NCBI GenBank assembly: GCA_023053545.1
Contig: JAKZAN010000006.1
Coordinates: 11,849,412 to 11,913,411, forward strand
Direction of reading: 5' to 3'
Length of the DNA stretch: 64,000 nucleotides
DNA from: Lepidurus packardi
Lineage: Eukaryota; Arthropoda; Branchiopoda; Notostraca; Triopsidae
The notes under the pieces were generated by a model. That model was not told the origin of the DNA and searched no databases. It saw nothing but the letters and a program-made list of their open reading frames with translations. Positions 57,001 to 64,000 of this stretch are shown one piece after another; position 1 is the first letter of the stretch; the number at the start of each line of letters is the position of its first letter. A program made the position numbers and the translations under genes.

Positions 57001-60000
57001 AATATTAAGCTTCTTTTCTTTGTCCCGGACCATTCTGTTCGTAAATTAAAAAGAAAAGACGATTCGCACGGAAATATTCCTCGGTATTCTATAACAGCAG
57101 GTCTTTTCGAGGAAAGTAGATACATTTTTTGGCTGGCGTAGTATAAGGGATTGAAAAGGAAGGAGTGGGAGCCTTCATATATTGTTTATTTTCTTGTATA
57201 ATAATTATCTGGCAGAAAACGAGTAGGAGAGACCAGTTTCGCCGTTTTGGCTATCGGGTTCCGGCACATCGACGTTCAGTGTGACTTAAGTCAAACGGAT
57301 TTTCACTTTTCTGCTTCTTTTCGCCAAGCACAAAATGGGTCGTTTCAGATAATGCATTCTTTCTAGTAATCGACTACTTTCTCTGTTTAATACTCCAGAC
57401 CAATTAACACCCCATCCCTCCCCCACTGCATCCCTAACACCCCCCATTGCAATCCCCTCTATTCCCCGTTTTGTTCTGTTCTAAACTAAACTGAATGGTA
57501 GGAATTAATAGAGCACCAAAGAATACAAAACATGACAATAGACGACAGCTTACGTCGTTTCAAATTTACTAAAAAAAAAGAAAAATGTCTCCAAAACTGT
57601 AGTAAATCTCAATCGATTTCATATTAATCGACTTAACATTGATCGATTTCATGCTTTACGTTTTCCAAAAAGTGAGAACATTGAAGTACAGAAAGACAGT
57701 TATTTTAAATGAAAGTTTTTCTAGTTCTGACAGTTATTTAACTCATATATTGTTGTTTGTTTATCCTGTAATAAAACAGGATAAAACTTTACAAATAAAA
57801 TCCCGGATGCCCATCAGTACATAAATAGTTTCACAGCACTCTAGCGGTCATCATATAATACACTTTTAGAAAACACCACAATATATAAAAATATATTTTA
57901 AATCTAAATTTTACATACACTAGTATATATTTAAATAGAAAAACGTGAATATATAGATATATTGTTAGTACAAAAACACACTTTCAAGACTTTTCACGTT
58001 CCACGTTCTGGGACGAACCCCAAATGCCCTTGAACGGTAAATTGAGATTCTAAGGCATGTAAAAGATCAGGTTTTTAGTTCAAAGACAGTGACTAGCCCA
58101 GGGAGGAACCAAACTAAACTCCTCCCTCCCTCCTTCCCCAGCCCAAAAAAAGAAACATTAAGGTTTTCCAAGCCAAAGATAATCAAGGGCAAAGAAAACC
58201 GGGACAAACTTCAATTTTTGTTTCGTTTTTTCCCGCGAACGTCCACTTCGTTTTCGGGTGAGCGTTCCGTGAAGTAAATTTCCTGTCATTTCTTTTTTTC
58301 TACCTTAATGAATACACTATCCTAAACCAACACAGTTTAAAAATTAGAAAATAAATCTTAAAGATAAATAAAGGATCTCTGTAATCCAAAGTTGTCTTCC
58401 TAACTTTCATCGACTTTTTATTGTAAACACCTGTGATTTATATATTCAGGTACCACAACGCAAACTTTGACTCCAAATTTGGGACCTGGCACGAAACAGT
58501 CACAGCTGATCATAAGGTGACATTCAGGTTAACTACCTAAACCATCAGAAAAAAAAACAGAAGGGACTTTTACGTAGGAAGCAAACCACCTTCCCCCTTT
58601 TTGGTCAGAACGAAGCACGAAAGGGTACGCAATCACGTGATCACGTCAATAAATTTGACTATAAAGGCTCGTTAGTTAATCCCGAACAACCCAACAAAAC
58701 GACTTCATGATAACTGGAAATTTCGATTAGTCAAGTTATGCAACGTTTCTTATGTGGATTATTCTCAAAGAATATAGAGATAGTTCAATGGTCTAAAATA
58801 GCATAAAGGATTAACACAGAAAGAGGAGCAAAAAATAATACATACATTAAAATTATAATAAAAACAAAAATAAATAAAGAAGATTAAAATGGTTAAAACT
58901 TTACCAGGATTTTGCTTCGCAAAATACAGGCTTACAATTGACACTAAAACTCTTTAAGACCTTTAATGATAAACAGATGGCTTATCTACCAAAAGATTCT
59001 CTTTGCAATCAAGTACGTAACCAATCTGCATGTACTAACGCAGAAAACGACACTGGAATTTGACTTCGCTGATACCAAAGTATCAGTTCACATAACCTTC
59101 ACCTACCCGCAAGGACACCTAAAAAAGCTTAAAGATATTACTTTTCAAATAGTTAATTAAACATGATTTATTTACTCAGGGAATAGAGATATATCGGTCC
59201 ATAATATACGATACCATATCATAACAAATGTCGACCATAATAAATAATAAAACTATCTATATAATAAAACCTATTTAATATAAAAATATAATATAATCTA
59301 TATAATTTACAAAAAATCTTTATACCTGATAAATACAATAAATATAAATCATAATAAATGTCCATAATATATACATAATATAATACATTGGTCCTTCCTA
59401 TAAATTTAAGCTCTTAACTCCATTTACAACTTTACCCAAACTGCAAACGATAGTAATAACAATAATTATCGAAAATCAATTTAAGTGGATTTGGTTTCTT
59501 CACAATTTCTTAGAAAGTTTTCGATATCTCATATACTTTGATTTTTTGGGGAAATAACACAGCGGAGTTCAGTATTTACATTTAAATCTTATTTTGCATT
59601 CCAGTCATAGTACACCTTTATACTGGTGTACGAGGTACCACCAAATTTATTACTTATTTGATTTATTATTTATATATCAAATTTATTATTCGCAAGGTAA
59701 ATTTTCGGAGGCCGACGAAACGACTAGCTTCGAAAGAAATGACTAAACTACGTTCTTTTCAGCTCTCAAAGTATAATAACAATAATATACATAGATTGTA
59801 ACAACAGTCCCACCAGCCCAGAAAGGTTTCTTCGCCGGTGAAAGCATTTCGCAAGGCAAACTTGCGACATCTCAAACACAACAGACAATCAACAACACGC
59901 GCTTGCCATTTCCAGCTTTTTCTTTGTGTATTTTTTTGGGGGGGGCGGGGGGTAAAAGAGCTTTTTTGTGCCTCCTTGCTCTAGAACCAAAGCAAGTCAT

Positions 60001-62055
60001 CCGGGGTGGGATATCTCTTTTATTTTCTATTCGAAATTAAACCTTATAAAAAAATAGATACCTTTGAACTTTTCATTTTTCCTCAAAGAGTCAAAGTTTT
60101 AGTCCCAAGTTTAGTAGCAAAAAAAGAGCTACAAATAAGCTTTTCCAGTTTTTGGCCAGTGTCCGAGAATCTTTTTCAACATATCGGTTCTCTTCGTTTG
60201 GAACTTGCAACAATAACAAACATTTGTGCACACCCAGTAACTTGTCCTTGTCTTTTTGCATTTCTAAATGTTTACCCTTTTCTACTTTTGTTCCTAACTC
60301 CGACCACAAGCCATGCCCAATGCGAACCCTTTTCAAAGTTTCGAGTCCTTTATAAACGCATTTGTGCTTTCACAGTCGTAAAACAAAACTATTCAGTCTC
60401 CTTTTTCCAACGAAAAAGATGGCGGCAGCGAACAAAAATCAACTTGTCCGGACTTGCCGAGTTGCGTGGATAAGCTTAACAATGAAAATGAACCACTCTA
60501 AAAGTGGAACAGACGGGGCCGACCCGGGACTTGTAGCCTTACGCCGGGTTGGCACTTACTTTCCATGTTAACCGTTTCCCTAACCCCACGCCGGGCTTTA
60601 CTTCTCGTCGATAAGAAACTCGTCTGCCACGATTAGTCACCACGGGACCATCAAATTCCCTTCCAAGTCTTCAAATACCAACTTTTGTTCTTCAAGGCAT
60701 GTTTCGCCTTGTCCTCGTTATAAATTCTCTTTTGATTTGCGAAAAAAAAAAAAGAAAAAAGACCGTCTTTTTCTCTCAAGTTCATAAAGTAGAAAACTTG
60801 CCAAAAGCTTAACGGGCAATAGGCACCAAAATTGCATATAAAGATTTTGATGGATTCAGGTTCTAGAATATTATTATAACAACAATGAACTTTTTGTTTC
60901 GAATTTTCCTGAAGAGTCGTTCCCGAGTTATTGACTTGCGAAGTGTTGGCATTTTCCCGCCACGAAACCTTGGTGTGCCACTGCTACGTTACAAGACACA
61001 CGTGACCGCGTTGGCCAATGGCAAAAATGCCCGTTTTGAATGTTAAGACTGTTAAGATTTTCTTAATATCTCAATTATTGCTTGCCCATGATAGAAAAAA
61101 ACATATCACCAGAAACAAGACTTTTTACTCTTTTTTTGGCTACTGCCCTTTAAAATATTATATATTAAAATTTGTTACGAAAAAAACGACAAGATCAAAC
61201 TACGTAAAAAATAAAATAAAACTAGAATCAAAACTGCTCGCAAGTTCTTCGAAAATGTTGGCGAACTAATTTTACAACATCTCTTCTTTTTTCACTTTTA
61301 CCACTTGAGCGTAGCTTCCACTTTCCCTACTTTGCCAACAGTTCTAAAAAAACCCCAAGGAATATCAACAAACCTTGAACCCTTCCAAGTCATACCCAGA
61401 AAACTTCGTTTTTGGCTTTCTTGTGGAAACTTCTACTGCTCCGTTTTATACTTTCAGTCACATCTCTTTACGAAAAAAAAAAAAACTTTTTTTCCCGCAG
61501 ACAAGGTCATTTATCAACCTCCCGAAGAAACTTCCGAACAGTCGAACGCCCACCCAACGCCCGGGGAAAAACACGTAAACGACTACATATTCATTTTTGT
61601 AATTACCGGTTTCGCTGGTAAATGCACCGGGTAACTCGTCGTCCGACTCGGTTCCAGAATCACGATCAGGGTGCGTCTACAAATTACAATCCAATTACTT
61701 TTTATTTATCAATGATAGAAAACAGAATGTTGACGGTTGCCAATTAAGGATGCTACAGAAGTCCCAAATGGGGTAGAAACGGATCCGAGTTGCGAGAGTT
61801 GACGCACATACGCATCCATACTACTACTCTTCTACTATTACTACCACTCTAGTACTATACACAAGGAGAGATATCATAGCCCGACCCTTACTACACATAG
61901 CAGCCATTTTGCCTGAAGGGCGGAGGCTCTATCGGGACTATTTATTCCTTTAGCAGATAATTGTGGAAAAATAGTCAAATGAAGCGAAATGTGTCAAGAT
62001 TTGCTGAGATGGCAGGTAAAAGAGGCTTGCAGATTTTGCAGCCAGTTTGAGTCAC
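54029..62055. other. 8-kb stretch without recognised gene
   Basis: Long AT-rich stretches (57,600-59,700) alternate with ordinary sequence, and simple runs occur (C/G run at 59,937-59,951). No exon of a known family seen. It may be the large first intron of the reverse-strand Ser-rich gene if the candidate exon at 62056-62137 is real. Confidence 0.4.
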
Positions 62056-62137
62056 CCGGAGTCGGGGGACATGCGAAAACCGGGCCCGAAAATCGATTCT
62101 CTTTGTTCTCCTCCAACCCAGGCACTGGGGCAGCCAT
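62056..62137 (-). CDS. Candidate first coding exon of the Ser-rich gene
   Basis: The reverse-strand ATG at 62137-62135 in a good start context (CCAAGATGGCT) opens a protein-like segment MAAPVPGLEENKENRFSG and on to PPTP, in a locally GC-richer patch. A donor CCGG|GTGACT at 62055 leaves phase 1, which fits the acceptor at 54028 (codon G+AC, then ATGGACGTG). Joined, the protein would be about 451 aa. LEENKEN contains a KEN motif, which can be a degradation signal but may be chance. The link across 8 kb is inference. Confidence 0.3.
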
Positions 62138-63434
62138 CTTGGCCAAGCAAGCCCCGGATTGCACCGGGGATCTGACCTACAGCTTGGGCTTACTTTAACC
62201 CAGCTCTTCAGAATCTTCTCTCACTCTTCTCGCAAGTTTATTTTCGTTTAAAAAAAGCTCAGGAATAGGTGTCTACCTTGGCAGAATAACCGTGTTCTTC
62301 GTTAAGTGACTGGGTACGTAGTTTCTGCGTCAAATACCGGACACTCAACATAGTTCATTGACGGCCAACTCAGGGTCCCTTTTGAAAATCCCAATTTTAG
62401 ACCAAACTCAGGTTTTTAGTCTTCATGAAAACATTGAAGGGAATTAGGCCGCTCACAAGGTATGCAAAGTTCGGAGGAACGGGTTTGGGTTCTTTCTCTC
62501 TTGTGCAAGAGACTCGTTTCGCTCCTTTTGGTCACGCTTGCAACTTTACTCACGTTTTGCACTTCATTCCACTTTAAGAAACTCTAGGAAAAACGCTAAG
62601 ATTGTCCACTTCTATAACACTTAACGTTAATGTAAGGCAGCCTTTAACTGAGTAAGGAATTACCGTTTGGGGCTGACACAAGAACAAAGGAATCTTTGGG
62701 AGGTCTGCACTACAAATTCCAAGCAGAATATTCCACCTGTCACATGTGGCCCTTGTAAGCCGACTGCCGGTGTCTGCGTACAACACACCACTCACTACGC
62801 TACTCAGCTGTTCGCTTGAACTCAGGGCGTCCCAGGGGAGGCCACCTAACTTGCAATCGATACTTATTGATAGTTTACTTATTTCTCTTAATCCTTATCA
62901 TGGTATAATGCATTTAGTTTACTGATGATGGCGCAAATTGAAAGATTCTAGAAGTTTCTTGCAATTGTTTCCACGAAACGAGAAGTCTCAAGACATGGCA
63001 TCCCCTACGCTATAAAGAATTGGACTCGTCCACGTTGCGATGGCTCGTGGCCTCGGCTCCGCCCTTTGCGGCTCGTCAAGGTCTAACGTCCTCCGTGCTG
63101 AGCCTCATGAATGGGAGCTTTTCGTAAACTCCGTTGAGCCCATCGACTAGCCCTCCCCCAATTAATTATCCCACGGACCTCGAATAATGATGCGAGACAA
63201 AATTTTGCTCTATGTAAGAGTTGTCCTTCCTATTGCTGCTTTCGATCGTTTTCTATGGTTTAGAAGGTACGAATCTTCGTAGCTATTGCTACCCCAGATA
63301 GGTCGAACTGTAAAATGTGATAGAAGTTTCCATGTAACCTAAGTTAAAAGTAGCCTAACCTACCTATTATAGAATCCGGAGTGAAACTAGAAGAAAGATA
63401 ATTAGTTAAGTTCAAAGGTCTATCTGGCGCAGCA
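62138..63434. other. Intergenic / promoter, no gene seen
   Basis: No recognised exon. If the candidate exon is real, this holds the promoter of the reverse-strand gene. Confidence 0.4.
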
Positions 63435-63665
63435 ATGACTAAACCAGTGCGTTTCTCATTGTTAGGCCTATTGCTGCATATGGCGGGTAACAAAAGCTTC
63501 GGCTTTATTCAAGTGGAAACATGTAATAACAAATACGTGGGTGGTGATTATAGCGAAAAAGCTTTGGCCTTGGCTAACTACAAAGGTTTTCAAGAGCTCA
63601 ATGTAAACAAAGGTGATTTGGTACCGCTGACGCTCGTCGAAATAAGAGCTTGCTCAGAAGTTTAA
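63435..63665 (+). CDS. Small hypothetical ORF, 76 aa
   Basis: ATG in the context GCAGCAATGACT opens 76 codons. Residues 7-18 are hydrophobic (FSLLGLLLHMAG); the rest is mixed and protein-like, with a YVGGDYSEKALALANYKGF segment. No family recognised. It could equally be a chance ORF or one exon of a gene running out of the window. Confidence 0.2.
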   Translation: MTKPVRFSLLGLLLHMAGNKSFGFIQVETCNNKYVGGDYSEKALALANYKGFQELNVNKGDLVPLTLVEIRACSEV

Positions 63666-64000
63666 AGCAGCGCATGCGCTCTGGCACGTTCTTTGTCCGA
63701 AACCTGCTCCAACTGTGTAATGTCCCAACATTTCCCTAAATGCAAGGATCAAGGAAAGTTGACACAGAAGGATGTGTGATAAGATAAGTACGGACACCAT
63801 GAACCCATAATCAGGAAAAGTAGGATTGGTAATATCCCCAAGACAACTTTTGACTTGTGCTAGACAAATAGGAGTTGAGAGTCTGAAGATAAAAACGAAG
63901 TCCTACCCTTTTTTCTTATTCTTTATTTTTTGTTGGGAATGAAGATTGGACCCGACACATTTGTAACTCGAAAAAAAAATCTATTACCAAGCTTGACGTG
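63666..64000. other. Window end, no gene seen
   Basis: AT-rich end of the window with no recognisable exon. Confidence 0.4.

Noticed and set aside
1-64000. tRNA, rRNA genes and CRISPR arrays
   Set aside because: No cloverleaf with matching A/B boxes, no rRNA-like block and no regularly spaced repeats were seen by eye. tRNAscan-SE would be decisive for tRNA.

Overview
This is a nuclear eukaryotic window. Genes are split by many short GT-AG introns (about 45 to 400 nt), there are no bacterial operons, and the orthologue set is animal (PSME4/PA200, TECPR2, SAP30BP, AHSA1, SLC41, WFDC1). A ZAD-like zinc-finger gene, TATCGATA (DRE-like) motifs near promoters and a TTAGG-type repeat tract point to an arthropod. 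I cannot name the species. Exon borders were read by eye from splice sites, reading phase and remembered family sequences. There is one 100-nt assembly gap (14961-15060).

Layout. 0.9-2.9 kb: an unrecognised low-complexity protein gene (+). 3.3-6.6 kb: eIF3c (+). 7.1-7.5 kb: a TA-flanked inverted-repeat element. 7.8-9.4 kb: a TLC-domain membrane protein like TLCD1/2 (+). 9.4-15.7 kb: gene-poor, with a decayed Ty3/gypsy fossil and a TA-flanked inverted-repeat element. 15.8-18.0 kb: an SLC41 magnesium transporter (+), convergent with SAP30BP (-, 18.3-19.5 kb). 19.6-21.6 kb: two non-autonomous DNA transposons. 22.8-24.3 kb: a WFDC1-like secreted protein (+). 26.0-27.3 kb: AHSA1 (+), with a heat-shock element upstream, convergent with TECPR2 (-, 27.8-33.0 kb). 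33.4-35.4 kb: a cluster of transposon pieces including a LINE 3' end with target-site duplication. 35.9-44.9 kb: PSME4 (-, 29 coding exons, two introns holding transposon relics). 45.7-48.2 kb: an intronless nine-finger ZAD-like C2H2 protein (+), divergent from PSME4. 50.6-54.0 kb: an unrecognised Ser-rich protein gene (-), possibly beginning at 62.1 kb. The remainder is non-coding as far as I can see.

The genes are mostly housekeeping functions and form no operon-like system: translation initiation (eIF3c), Hsp90 co-chaperone (AHSA1), proteasome activation (PSME4), autophagy (TECPR2), transcription or splicing regulation (SAP30BP, the zinc-finger gene) and membrane transport or lipid function (SLC41, TLCD). 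The most unusual signals are in the repeats: a hAT-like miniature transposon family with 7-8 bp target duplications that carries the TTAGG tract, and a pogo-like element sitting exactly between two 52-bp direct repeats.
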